From Amycolatopsis vancoresmycina (GTDB lineage Bacteria; Actinomycetota; Actinomycetes; Mycobacteriales; Pseudonocardiaceae), in NCBI RefSeq assembly GCF_000716785.1, contig NZ_JNYY01000013.1, forward strand, positions 62,001 through 126,000: a stretch of DNA of 64,000 nt, written 5' to 3'. The notes beneath the pieces are model-generated. The model was not told the origin of the DNA, did not search any database, and was given only the letters and a program-made list of their open reading frames with translations. Both the position numbers and the translations under genes were made by a program. Below are positions 41,740 through 49,573 of this stretch, one piece after another (the stretch's first letter is position 1; each line of letters starts with the position of its first letter).

Positions 41740-43473
41740 TCAGGAGTCGTGGCCGGGGCCCTTACCCCTGGTCTTGCCGGGCGGATCGGTCTTCGGGGGT
41801 TTGCCCCCTTTAGGTGACGGCGGTTCGGCCGTGGGCGGGAGTTCGTGCGTGTCGGCGGCGGGTTCCAGCGACGCGGCCTCACTGGTGCCCGGCTGCGTGC
41901 CGTTGCCGTTGCCGTTGCCGCTGGTGCCGGGACGCGGCGCCGGGGTCCCCGACTCCGCCAGCGGCGTGGACGACGAAGGCGCGGAGGTGGCGCCCGGCGA
42001 GTGAGCGGCGGGCGGCTGGACGGGGGAGCCGGTCCCGGCTTCCTGCTCGGTCAGCAGCACGGCGGCCACGGTGGCCACGGCGGCGGCGACCAGCCCGGCC
42101 GCGGCAACCAGCCGCCGGCGCCGCCGGTTTTCGGCCGGGAACGGGACGGCGGTGAGCTCGTGCTGCGCCGGATCACCGGCGGCGAGGCGCTCGCGGCGGG
42201 TGAGGTCGGAGGTGGACGGCCAACCGGGGGCGGAGTCATGGGCCGGGCTGATGGCCGCGGCAGCCGCGCCGGTGAGGGGTTCGTGGTGGGGGACGGCTGA
42301 GATCGCGCCCGGCTCTCCGCGCGCCGGGCCGGTGAGGGGCTCGTGGTCGGGGGCGCCTGTGATCGCGCCCAGCTCCCCGCGCGCCGAGCTGAAGGCGGCA
42401 GTCGTGTCGTGAGGTGCCGACCCCGCGCCGCCGATCTGGCCGGGTGCCGAAACCGCGTCGTGCTGCGCCACCACCGGGCGCCGGCGCCAGCGAGGGCTGC
42501 GCGTCCTGTTCCACGGCAGCGTCGGCGGCGGGCTGTGCAGCATGTCCAGCACCTTCGCCGCCGTCGGCCGGTCGGCCGGGTCGCGCTGCGTCATCCGGCG
42601 CAGCGTGTACGCCAGCGCCGGTGGCGCCTCCTCCGGGATCCGGGGCGGCCGGGTCAGCCGGGCCATCGCCGCCTCGACCATCGTGCCCGGGTACTCCCGT
42701 TGGCCCGTCAGGCATTCCAGCAGGATCAACCCCAGCGCGTAGACGTCTGCCGGCGGGCCCGCCGGCTCGCCCGACACCTGCTCCGGGGCCAGGTACGCCG
42801 CCGTGCCCGGGATCAGGCCCGTGCCCGTGATGTGGGTCGTGTCGAGCGCGTGGGCGATGCCGAAGTCGCCGATCAGGGGACCGTCCGCGGACAGGAACAC
42901 GTTGGCCGGCTTCAGGTCGCGGTGCACGATCCGGCGCGCGTGGACGTGGGCCAGTGCCTCCGCCAGCCCGTCGGCCAGCGCCGTCACCTCCGCCGCCGGT
43001 AGCGGGCCGGAAAGCAGGCGCTCGGCCAGGTTTTCGCCCTCGACCAGCTGCATCACCAGGTACGTCCGGCGGCCCTCGGTGCCGCTGTCCAGCAGCGCCA
43101 CCACCCCCGGGTGACTGATGCTGCCCTGGATCGTCATCTCGCGCAGCCGGCGGCGCTGGTCCAGCGCCACCGCGTCACGGTCGTAGATCTTGACGGCGAC
43201 CTCGCGGCCCAGCCGCACGTCGTAGGCCCGGTAGACCCGGGCCGTGCCGCCGCTGCCGACCAGCCTGCCGACCTCGTACCGCTCGCCCAGCAGGCCCGGC
43301 GGCCGCTCGTCGTCCAGCGCGCTGCGCGGGGTGATGGTGAACTCACCGAGTGCGTAACGACCGCACGTGGGGTCATCGCCGTCACTCGTCGGCGGGCGCC
43401 CCTGTCTCCCGGCTTCGTCGGCCACGGGCCCGATGTACCCCGGGTCCGTGAACGGCAAACGTCGGAAGATCAC
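41740..43473 (-). CDS. PknB-type Ser/Thr protein kinase, one transmembrane helix
   Basis: 577 aa, GTG start. Kinase domain roughly 65-325: G-loop VGSGGTARVYRA, VAVKIYDR, HRDLKPANVFLS, GDFGIAHAL, GTAAYLAPEQ. A juxtamembrane region holds an imperfect repeat (GELGAITGAPDHEPLTG / GEPGAISAVPHHEPLTG). A membrane helix (RRRRLVAAAGLVAAAVATVAAVLL) follows near residue 460, then a Pro/Ser/Gly-rich exterior tail without PASTA repeats. Substrate unknown. Confidence 0.88.
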   Translation of the reverse strand: MIFRRLPFTDPGYIGPVADEAGRQGRPPTSDGDDPTCGRYALGEFTITPRSALDDERPPGLLGERYEVGRLVGSGGTARVYRAYDVRLGREVAVKIYDRDAVALDQRRRLREMTIQGSISHPGVVALLDSGTEGRRTYLVMQLVEGENLAERLLSGPLPAAEVTALADGLAEALAHVHARRIVHRDLKPANVFLSADGPLIGDFGIAHALDTTHITGTGLIPGTAAYLAPEQVSGEPAGPPADVYALGLILLECLTGQREYPGTMVEAAMARLTRPPRIPEEAPPALAYTLRRMTQRDPADRPTAAKVLDMLHSPPPTLPWNRTRSPRWRRRPVVAQHDAVSAPGQIGGAGSAPHDTTAAFSSARGELGAITGAPDHEPLTGPARGEPGAISAVPHHEPLTGAAAAAISPAHDSAPGWPSTSDLTRRERLAAGDPAQHELTAVPFPAENRRRRRLVAAAGLVAAAVATVAAVLLTEQEAGTGSPVQPPAAHSPGATSAPSSSTPLAESGTPAPRPGTSGNGNGNGTQPGTSEAASLEPAADTHELPPTAEPPSPKGGKPPKTDPPGKTRGKGPGHDS

Positions 43474-43510
43474 GAAGAAAGTATCGTCCGGGAGCCCGCC
43501 GACGTGACAG

Positions 43511-44476
43511 TCAGGCCCGCGCGAACGCGTCCACGCCGGTGAGCTGCGCCGACAGCGTCCACAGGCGCGCGGCCTCCTCGCGGTCGACGGCGTACCGGCG
43601 CACGCCCGAGCTGGCGAGGCCCTCGGCGTCGGCGGGGGCGAGCTCCGCCACGTCGCAGTCCTCCAGGTACAGCCCGCCGAGCCCGGCCAGCTGCGGCGAC
43701 GTCGCCGCCCACACCGTGGTCGCGGCGCCCTGCTCCGGCGTCTTGAACTCCACCAGGAAGTTCCCGGCCTCGTCGATCCAGCCGCGTTCGACCATCTCCT
43801 CGCGGGGCAGGTGCCGCTGCAGCGGCGTCATGATGCCGCCCGGGTGCAGCGCGAACGCGTGCACGCCCTGCTCGGCGCCCAGCCGGTCGAGCTGCACGGC
43901 GAAGAGCACGTTCGCGGTCTTGGCCTGGCCGTACGCCGCCCACTTCTCGTAGCCGGTCTCGAACTGGACGTCGTCCCAGCGGATCGGCGAGTAGTGGTGG
44001 CCGCGCGAGGACAGCGAGACCACGCGGGCGCCCTCGGCGACCGCCGGCCACAGCCGGTTGACCAGGGCGAAGTGGCCGAGGTGGTTGGTGGCGAACTGGG
44101 CCTCCCAGCCCGGGCCGACGCGGGTCTCGGGGCAGGCCATGATGCCCGCGTTGGCGATGAGCAGGTCGATCCGCCGCCCGGTCGCCAGGAAGCGCTCGGC
44201 GAACGCCCGGACGCTCTCGAGGTTGCCCAGGTCGAGCTCGTCGACCTCGACGTGCTCGATCCCGGCGAGCGCTTCCTCCGCGGTGGCGCGGCGGCGGGCC
44301 GGGACGACGACGTGCGCGCCGGCACCGGCCAGCGCACGGGTGGTTTCGAGGCCGATCCCGGAGTAGCCGCCGGTGACGACGGCGAGCTTCCCGGTGAGGT
44401 CGGCGCCTGCGACGGCTTCGGCGGCCGTGGTGGTGGCGCCGAAGCCCGAACCGATCTTGTGCTGTGCGGTGGTCAT
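43511..44476 (-). CDS. short-chain dehydrogenase/reductase (retinol-dehydrogenase-like)
   Basis: 321 aa. TGGYSGIGLET binds NAD(P); NAGIMACPETR, SLSSRGHHYSPIRWDD, YGQAKTANVLFAVQLD with Tyr/Lys, and HPGGIMTPLQRHL are typical of the extended RDH/protochlorophyllide-like group of actinobacterial SDRs. A perfect palindrome 17 bp upstream points to a repressor or MerR-type activator, but none is adjacent. Confidence 0.85.
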   Translation of the reverse strand: MTTAQHKIGSGFGATTTAAEAVAGADLTGKLAVVTGGYSGIGLETTRALAGAGAHVVVPARRRATAEEALAGIEHVEVDELDLGNLESVRAFAERFLATGRRIDLLIANAGIMACPETRVGPGWEAQFATNHLGHFALVNRLWPAVAEGARVVSLSSRGHHYSPIRWDDVQFETGYEKWAAYGQAKTANVLFAVQLDRLGAEQGVHAFALHPGGIMTPLQRHLPREEMVERGWIDEAGNFLVEFKTPEQGAATTVWAATSPQLAGLGGLYLEDCDVAELAPADAEGLASSGVRRYAVDREEAARLWTLSAQLTGVDAFARA

Positions 44477-44492
44477 GTCCCCGACGTTAAGA

Positions 44493-44510
44493 GCTGGAGT
44501 GCACTCCAGC
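44493..44510. promoter_or_regulatory. 18-bp perfect palindrome in SDR promoter
   Basis: GCTGGAGTGCACTCCAGC, 17 bp before the SDR ATG. This resembles MerR-type operators, which are palindromes placed between -35 and -10. The membrane protein gene on the other side begins 70 bp away. Confidence 0.6.
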
Positions 44511-44580
44511 GCAAATCGCGTCCGGGGCCGAATCGGGGGACAATCGGGGGGAGAGGCGCAGCCGACCCAGGAAGGCTCTG

Positions 44581-45129
44581 ATGTCCGACTACTACGGGAA
44601 CCAGCCCCAGGACGTCCGCCCGGGGATCGACGCGCGCCGCCTGTGGGCGGGCGGCGTCGCGACAGCGGTGGTCGCAGCCCTGCTCGCCGTCGTCGGGCTG
44701 CTGATCGCGCGGGGGATCTTCGAGGTCGAAGTGCTCGCCCCAAAAGGCGAGGGCGTCTGGGGCAACGCGAGCACCACGACGTACGCGCTGGTCGCCGCCG
44801 CGGTGGCCCTGCTCGCCACCGGGCTGATGCACCTGCTGAGCGTGGCGACGCCGGCCCCGTCCCAGTTCTTCGGCTGGATCATGGTGCTCGTCACGCTGAT
44901 CGCCGTCGTGCTGCCGCTGACGCTCACGGTGGCGCCGAGCGCGAAGATCGCCACGGCGGTGATCAACCTGGTGATCGGCTTGGTCATCGCGGCGGTGGTG
45001 AACAGCATGGCGGCCAGCGCCCGCACGCTGCACCGGCGCCGCCGCCAGCAGAGCGCGGCGCCCCCGCCGCCGCCGACCCGGCAGCAGTGGACGCAGCAGG
45101 ACCCGCCGACCCGCTACTACGACCGCTGA
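44581..45129 (+). CDS. four-helix membrane protein (DUF6069-like)
   Basis: 182 aa. Four hydrophobic segments (LWAGGVATAVVAALLAVVGLLIARG; TTTYALVAAAVALLATGLMHLLS; FGWIMVLVTLIAVVLPLTLTV; ATAVINLVIGLVIAAVVNSM), then a basic, Pro-rich tail. The pattern fits DUF6069-type proteins, which I name only tentatively. Start ATG at 44581 with AGGAAGG upstream. Confidence 0.7.
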   Translation: MSDYYGNQPQDVRPGIDARRLWAGGVATAVVAALLAVVGLLIARGIFEVEVLAPKGEGVWGNASTTTYALVAAAVALLATGLMHLLSVATPAPSQFFGWIMVLVTLIAVVLPLTLTVAPSAKIATAVINLVIGLVIAAVVNSMAASARTLHRRRRQQSAAPPPPPTRQQWTQQDPPTRYYDR

Positions 45130-45131
45130 CC

Positions 45132-45548
45132 ATGGACGTCCAGGAGACCAACCGCCGTGTGATCGACCAGTTCCGGGCGGGCGGCGAAGTCGACGGGATG
45201 CACCGCGAGCGCCTGGTCCTGCTCACGACGACGGGCCGCACGTCCGGCGAGCCCCGAACGGTCCCGATGATGTACCACCGCGACGGCGACCGGCTGCTGG
45301 TGGTCGCGTCGAACATCGGCGCGCCCCGCCACCCGGACTGGTACCTGAACCTCGACGCGGACCCACGGGTGCACGTCGAGGTGGACGGCCGCGAGTTCGA
45401 CGCGGAGGCATTGCCGCTGCTCGGCGCGGACTACGTGCGGACGTGGGACGAGCTGGAGAAGGCGTACCCGTTCCTGGCGGACCACCAGGCGAAGGCGCGG
45501 CAGGCGAAGCGGGTGATCCCGATCGTGGAACTGTCCGAAGAGGACTGA
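45132..45548 (+). CDS. deazaflavin (F420)-dependent nitroreductase-family protein
   Basis: 138 aa. DDN/Rv3547-like split beta-barrel: LLTTTGRTSGEPRTVPMMYHRDGDRLLVVASNIGAPRHPDWYLNL and HVEVDGREFDAEA. Members bind F420 and reduce quinones or nitro compounds. ATG two bases past the previous stop. Presence implies the host makes F420, as actinobacteria usually do. Confidence 0.85.
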   Translation: MDVQETNRRVIDQFRAGGEVDGMHRERLVLLTTTGRTSGEPRTVPMMYHRDGDRLLVVASNIGAPRHPDWYLNLDADPRVHVEVDGREFDAEALPLLGADYVRTWDELEKAYPFLADHQAKARQAKRVIPIVELSEED

Positions 45549-45588
45549 GCGGCGTAGCACCTTCGGGTGGTCGAGCGACTGAGCCGGT

Positions 45589-47127
45589 GTGACGGAGGAC
45601 ATTCCACACCGGCTGGGTGCACTGAACGACCTCGAAGGCGCACTGGTGGAGGCAGCGCGGACCGGCGAAAAGCTGGTTTGTGACGGCGAGGCGATTCGTG
45701 CGCGGCTGATACGCGAGCTGCTGCTGGGCTGGTACGGTCCGGTCGATCCCGGCGGAATCCGGGTTTCCGGCGCCCGGATCACCGGTGTGCTCGATCTCGA
45801 CAGCGTGACGGCGTGCGCAGGGGCGAAGCTGACCGGCTGTTTGTTCGCCGATCCGGTCACCGCGTGGAACGCTCATCTGCCGTGGCTCGACCTTTCCCGG
45901 TCGTGGATTCCGGGACTGAGCGGGGATTTGCTCAACGTCGAAGCGGGGCTGTGGCTGACCGGCGCCGTGATCGTCGGGTCGGGAAAGGGCGGCGCTGTCG
46001 CGCTTCACGGTGCACGGATCACCGGATCCCTCGATCTCCATGACGCGCAAGTCGGCAACACCAGCGGCGCTGCTGTCCGGGCTGTGGGGCTCGAAGTGAG
46101 CGGAAGCGTGCTGATGTCCGGCGCCGACCTGAGCGGATCGAGCTTTCGAGGCGCCGTGCAGCTTTCCGGCGCGCACATCGGGGGCAGTCTGGCGCTGCGA
46201 TCCGCGAAGATCACCAACAACGGTGGCGGTGCCGTCCGGGCCGACCAACTGAGGGTCGAGGGAGTTCTCGACTGCAGAGGAGTCAAAGCGACCGGTGACC
46301 ACTTCGGTGGCGCGATTTCCCTTCTCGGCGCTCATGTCGGCGGTGATGCGTCGTTCCTGGACATGGAAGTCGTCAACCGGTCCGGGTTGGCTCTGGACCT
46401 CGAGCACGCCCAGGTGGTGGGGAAGATCTTTCTCGTCCGCTCGACAGTGTGCGCGGAAGCGGACGCCGACTCGGTTTGCCGGGATCCGGTGCTGGTCGAC
46501 CTGAACGGATTCAAGTTCGGCGCATTGGAGGCTTCACCCGGGCAACCGGTGTCTTGGCGCGATTGGCTCCACCTCATCCGGCATCACACGGAGATCTACC
46601 GTCCTGGGCCGTATCAGGCCCTCGCGAGTGCCGAACGGGATGCCGGGCACGAGGGGAACGTCAGAAGGATTCTCATCGCCCAGCAGAAGGACCTCCGCCG
46701 GCGCGCACCGGAAGCTCTGGGTAACTGGCTCACCAGGTCGTTCCACTGGCTTTGGGGCGTGCTGGCGGGGTACGGCTACCTCACCCGGCGGACCGCCCTG
46801 GCGCTGCTGCTCGCGTTGATGGCGGCAGGCGGGCTCGGTGCGTGGGCCGGACACGTCACCGACGGCGGACATCATGTCGGGGAGCGGGTGAGCTCGTTCG
46901 GTTCGGCCTCGGGCCGGCCGTGCACCACGGTGGAACTCGTGGGACTAGGTCTCGACCGCGGGCTTCCCCTGGCTCCGACGGGGGTTCGCGCCCGCTGCGA
47001 TCTCAATCCCGACACCACGTGGGCGGCGGCCTTCACCATCGCGATCTGGATCCTGCAGGCCGCGATCTGGGGGCTCGCGACCCTCGCCCTCGCCGGGTAC
47101 ACGGGCTTGATCAGGAAGCCCACGTAG
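45589..47127 (+). CDS. beta-helix repeat membrane protein, function unknown
   Basis: 512 aa, GTG start. Residues 55-300 hold a regular repeated pattern: variants of [ILV]xGxLxLxxAxV repeats with G-A-x-I-x-G-S-L motifs (ARITGVLDLDSV, ARITGSLDLHDAQV, AHIGGSLALRSAKI), typical of a pentapeptide-like right-handed beta-helix. A C-terminal region has two membrane helices (RTALALLLALMAAGGLGAWAG and AAFTIAIWILQAAIWGLATLAL). Codon bias is less extreme than in neighbours. Function unknown. Confidence 0.78.
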   Translation: MTEDIPHRLGALNDLEGALVEAARTGEKLVCDGEAIRARLIRELLLGWYGPVDPGGIRVSGARITGVLDLDSVTACAGAKLTGCLFADPVTAWNAHLPWLDLSRSWIPGLSGDLLNVEAGLWLTGAVIVGSGKGGAVALHGARITGSLDLHDAQVGNTSGAAVRAVGLEVSGSVLMSGADLSGSSFRGAVQLSGAHIGGSLALRSAKITNNGGGAVRADQLRVEGVLDCRGVKATGDHFGGAISLLGAHVGGDASFLDMEVVNRSGLALDLEHAQVVGKIFLVRSTVCAEADADSVCRDPVLVDLNGFKFGALEASPGQPVSWRDWLHLIRHHTEIYRPGPYQALASAERDAGHEGNVRRILIAQQKDLRRRAPEALGNWLTRSFHWLWGVLAGYGYLTRRTALALLLALMAAGGLGAWAGHVTDGGHHVGERVSSFGSASGRPCTTVELVGLGLDRGLPLAPTGVRARCDLNPDTTWAAAFTIAIWILQAAIWGLATLALAGYTGLIRKPT

Positions 47128-47149
47128 ACCAAGCCCGTGAAAACCCCTC

Positions 47150-47953
47150 CTACTTGCTCGCCACCCGGCGGTACCGGGCCGTGGCGAGTGGTGCGAACAC
47201 CGCGATGATCGCCACGCAGCACAGGATCGCGTACAGCGCCGCGTGCTCCGCCGGCCAGCCAGTCTGCGCCGGCCCGAAGCGGTTGCCGAACAGGTCGCGC
47301 GTCGCGTTGATCACCGCTGTGAACGGGTTCCAGTCCGCGATCGCCTTGAGGAACGGCGGCAAGGTGCCCGTCGGGACGAACGCCGACGAGATGAAGCTCA
47401 GCGGAAACATCCAGATCAGCCCGGCGCTCTGTGCCACCTCCACGCTGCGCGCCGCCAGGCCGATCAGCGCGCCGACCCAGGACAGCGCCCAGGCGAACAT
47501 CAGCATCACCAGGTAGCCGAGCAGGGCGTCCCAGAAGCTGCCGCGGATGCGCCAGCCCACCAGCAGCCCGCACAGCGACATCACGACCAGCGCCACCACG
47601 CTCACGACCAGGTCCGACGTCGTGCGGCCCAGCACCACCGCGATGCGGGACATCGGCAGCGAGCGGAACCGGTCGATGATGCCCTTCTGCAGGTCGTTGG
47701 CGAAACCGATGACCGTGAACGCCGAATTGAACGCCACCGTCTGGGCGAAGATCCCCGCGATCAGGAACTCGCGGTACGCCGCGCCGCCCGCTTCGCCGCC
47801 GATCGCGTTGCCGAAGACGTAGGCGAACAGCAGCACGAACATGATCGGCTGCAGCGTCGCCGCCATCAGCCAGTCGGGGTTGCGGCGGACGTTCATCAGG
47901 TTGCGCCACGTGACGATGCCGCCGTCGGAAATGCCCTTCGCGAGCGCGTTCAC
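47150..47953 (-). CDS. ABC-2 type permease (DrrB-like)
   Basis: 267 aa, GTG start overlapping the ATPase stop. Six hydrophobic segments with the ABC2 family motif NPDWLMAATLQPIMFVLLFAYVFG and LPMSRIAVVLGRTTSDL. With the ATPase it forms an exporter of drugs or lipids of the DrrAB daunorubicin-resistance type. Confidence 0.87.
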   Translation of the reverse strand: MNALAKGISDGGIVTWRNLMNVRRNPDWLMAATLQPIMFVLLFAYVFGNAIGGEAGGAAYREFLIAGIFAQTVAFNSAFTVIGFANDLQKGIIDRFRSLPMSRIAVVLGRTTSDLVVSVVALVVMSLCGLLVGWRIRGSFWDALLGYLVMLMFAWALSWVGALIGLAARSVEVAQSAGLIWMFPLSFISSAFVPTGTLPPFLKAIADWNPFTAVINATRDLFGNRFGPAQTGWPAEHAALYAILCCVAIIAVFAPLATARYRRVASK

Positions 47954-48918
47954 TTCGCCGCCCCTTCTGCGCCGTGGCCGGTCAGGGACAGGAAGACGTC
48001 GTCCAGGGTCGGCCGGTGGAGGGCGACGTCCTGGACCGCGATGCCTTGGCCGTCGAGCCGGCGCAGGGCCTCGATGAGCGCCTTGGGCCCGGTGTCGACG
48101 AGGATCTCGGCTCGCCGCGTGTGGTCGTCGCCTGCCGGCTCGCCGGTGCCGACCTCGCGCAGCACGTCCAGGGTCTTCGGCAGGTCCGCGGCCGAGGCGA
48201 CGACCAGTTCCAGGCGTTCGCCGCCGGTCTGGGCCTTCAGCTCGTCCGCGGTGCCGCGCGCGATCACCCGGCCGTGGTCGATCACCACGATCGAGTCGGC
48301 GAGCTGGTCGGCCTCTTCGAGGTACTGGGTGGTCAGCAGCACGGTCGTGCCGTCGGCGACGAGCTCCTTGATGACCGCCCACGTGTCGAGGCGCCCGCCC
48401 GGGTCGAGGCCCGTGGTGGGCTCGTCGAGCACGACGACGGTCGGCTCGGCGACCAGCGCGCCGGCCAGGTCGAGGCGGCGGCGCATCCCGCCGGAATACC
48501 CCTTCGCCGGCCGGTCGGCGGCCTCCTCGAGGCGGAACCGCGCGAGCAGCTCCCGGGCGCGCGAGCGGGCCGCGGCTTTCTTCCGGCCGTAGAGCCGCCC
48601 GACCATGTACAGGTTCTCGAACCCGGTGAGGTTCTCGTCGACCGCCGCGTACTGGCCGGACAGCCCGATCCGGCGCCGGACCTGGTCCGGCTCGGCCAGC
48701 ACGTCGTACCCGGCCACGTGCGCCTCGCCCGCGTCGGGCCGCAGCAGCGTGGTCAGGATGCGGACGGTCGTGGTCTTCCCGGCGCCGTTCGGGCCGAGCA
48801 GGCCGAGCACGCGCCCGGCCGGGATGTCGAGGTCGACGCCGTCGAGCGCGCGGGTCGACCCGTAGGTCTTCACCAGCCCGCGCACCCGGACGGCGGTGTC
48901 CGGTTCCGGTGGTGGCAT
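47950..48918 (-). CDS. ABC transporter ATPase (DrrA-like)
   Basis: 322 aa from ATG 48918, which has GGGGGAG upstream. Walker A GPNGAGKTTT, Q-loop LSGQYAAVDENLTG, signature YSGGMRRRLDLAGAL, Walker B TVVVLDEPTTGLDP, H-loop LTTQYLEEAD, and the C-terminal DrrA domain with PTLDDVFLSLTG. Exports a hydrophobic compound when paired with the downstream permease; substrate unknown. Confidence 0.9.
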   Translation of the reverse strand: MPPPEPDTAVRVRGLVKTYGSTRALDGVDLDIPAGRVLGLLGPNGAGKTTTVRILTTLLRPDAGEAHVAGYDVLAEPDQVRRRIGLSGQYAAVDENLTGFENLYMVGRLYGRKKAAARSRARELLARFRLEEAADRPAKGYSGGMRRRLDLAGALVAEPTVVVLDEPTTGLDPGGRLDTWAVIKELVADGTTVLLTTQYLEEADQLADSIVVIDHGRVIARGTADELKAQTGGERLELVVASAADLPKTLDVLREVGTGEPAGDDHTRRAEILVDTGPKALIEALRRLDGQGIAVQDVALHRPTLDDVFLSLTGHGAEGAAK

Positions 48919-48982
48919 GTCGGCTCCCCCTTCAGGTGACCCCGACAAGCTAGGCCACGGGAGTCCGGTTTGTCCTCCGGGT

Positions 48983-49498
48983 TTATCCCTGGTTCGCCGA
49001 AAGCGTGACGGCGAACTCCGGCGGCGTCCGCAGGGACTGGAACACGACGCAATAGCGCTCGGTCAGCTTCTTCAACGTGGCGAGCTGCTCTTCGGAAGCG
49101 TCGGTGTCCAGGTCGAACGACAGCCGGATGGCGCGGAACCCGACCGGCGCGTCCTTGGCCACGGCGAGGGTGCCGCGGAAGTCGAGGTCGCCCTCGGCCC
49201 GGACGCGCCCGCCGCGCACCTCGAGACCCAGCGACGTCGCGACGGCCCGCAGCGTGACGCCCGCGCACGCGACGAGCGCTTCGAGCAGCATGTCCCCCGA
49301 ACAGGCGAGGGTGCCGTCGCCGCCGGTGGCCGGGTGCAGGCCCGCCTCGACGACCGCGCGGCCGGTTTCGACCTTGCACGAGATGCCGAGGCCGTCCAGC
49401 TCGGCGTCGGCGTGCAGGGTGACGAGCGCGCTCTCCGGGTGCTCGCGGTACTTGTCCTTCAGCGGAGCCTGGGTCGCACGCAGCTCTTCGGTGTCCAT
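48983..49498 (-). CDS. OsmC/Ohr-family protein
   Basis: 171 aa. OsmC fold with the first conserved Cys region LVACAGVTLRAVA and the second LKKLTERYCVVFQSL, as in thiol-dependent peroxidases that reduce organic hydroperoxides. Gene-dense context without partner; a hairpin follows its start on the other side. Confidence 0.8.
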   Translation of the reverse strand: MDTEELRATQAPLKDKYREHPESALVTLHADAELDGLGISCKVETGRAVVEAGLHPATGGDGTLACSGDMLLEALVACAGVTLRAVATSLGLEVRGGRVRAEGDLDFRGTLAVAKDAPVGFRAIRLSFDLDTDASEEQLATLKKLTERYCVVFQSLRTPPEFAVTLSANQG

Positions 49499-49515
49499 GC
49501 GCCGATTCTGCTCCG

Positions 49516-49558
49516 AAAAACACCGAGGCGGGGAGACCGTGATCTCCCCGCCTCGGTG
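49516..49558 (-). terminator. rho-independent terminator of the metalloprotease gene
   Basis: Perfect 16-bp stem CACCGAGGCGGGGAGA / TCTCCCCGCCTCGGTG with a six-base loop, followed on the minus strand by TTTTTC. It lies 16 bp after the protease stop. Confidence 0.92.
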
Positions 49559-49573
49559 CTCAGTTGTTCAGTG

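Noticed and set aside
41740..43473. PASTA-type signalling kinase
   Set aside because: The extracellular part is Pro/Ser/Gly-rich low complexity without the beta-strand repeats of PASTA domains.
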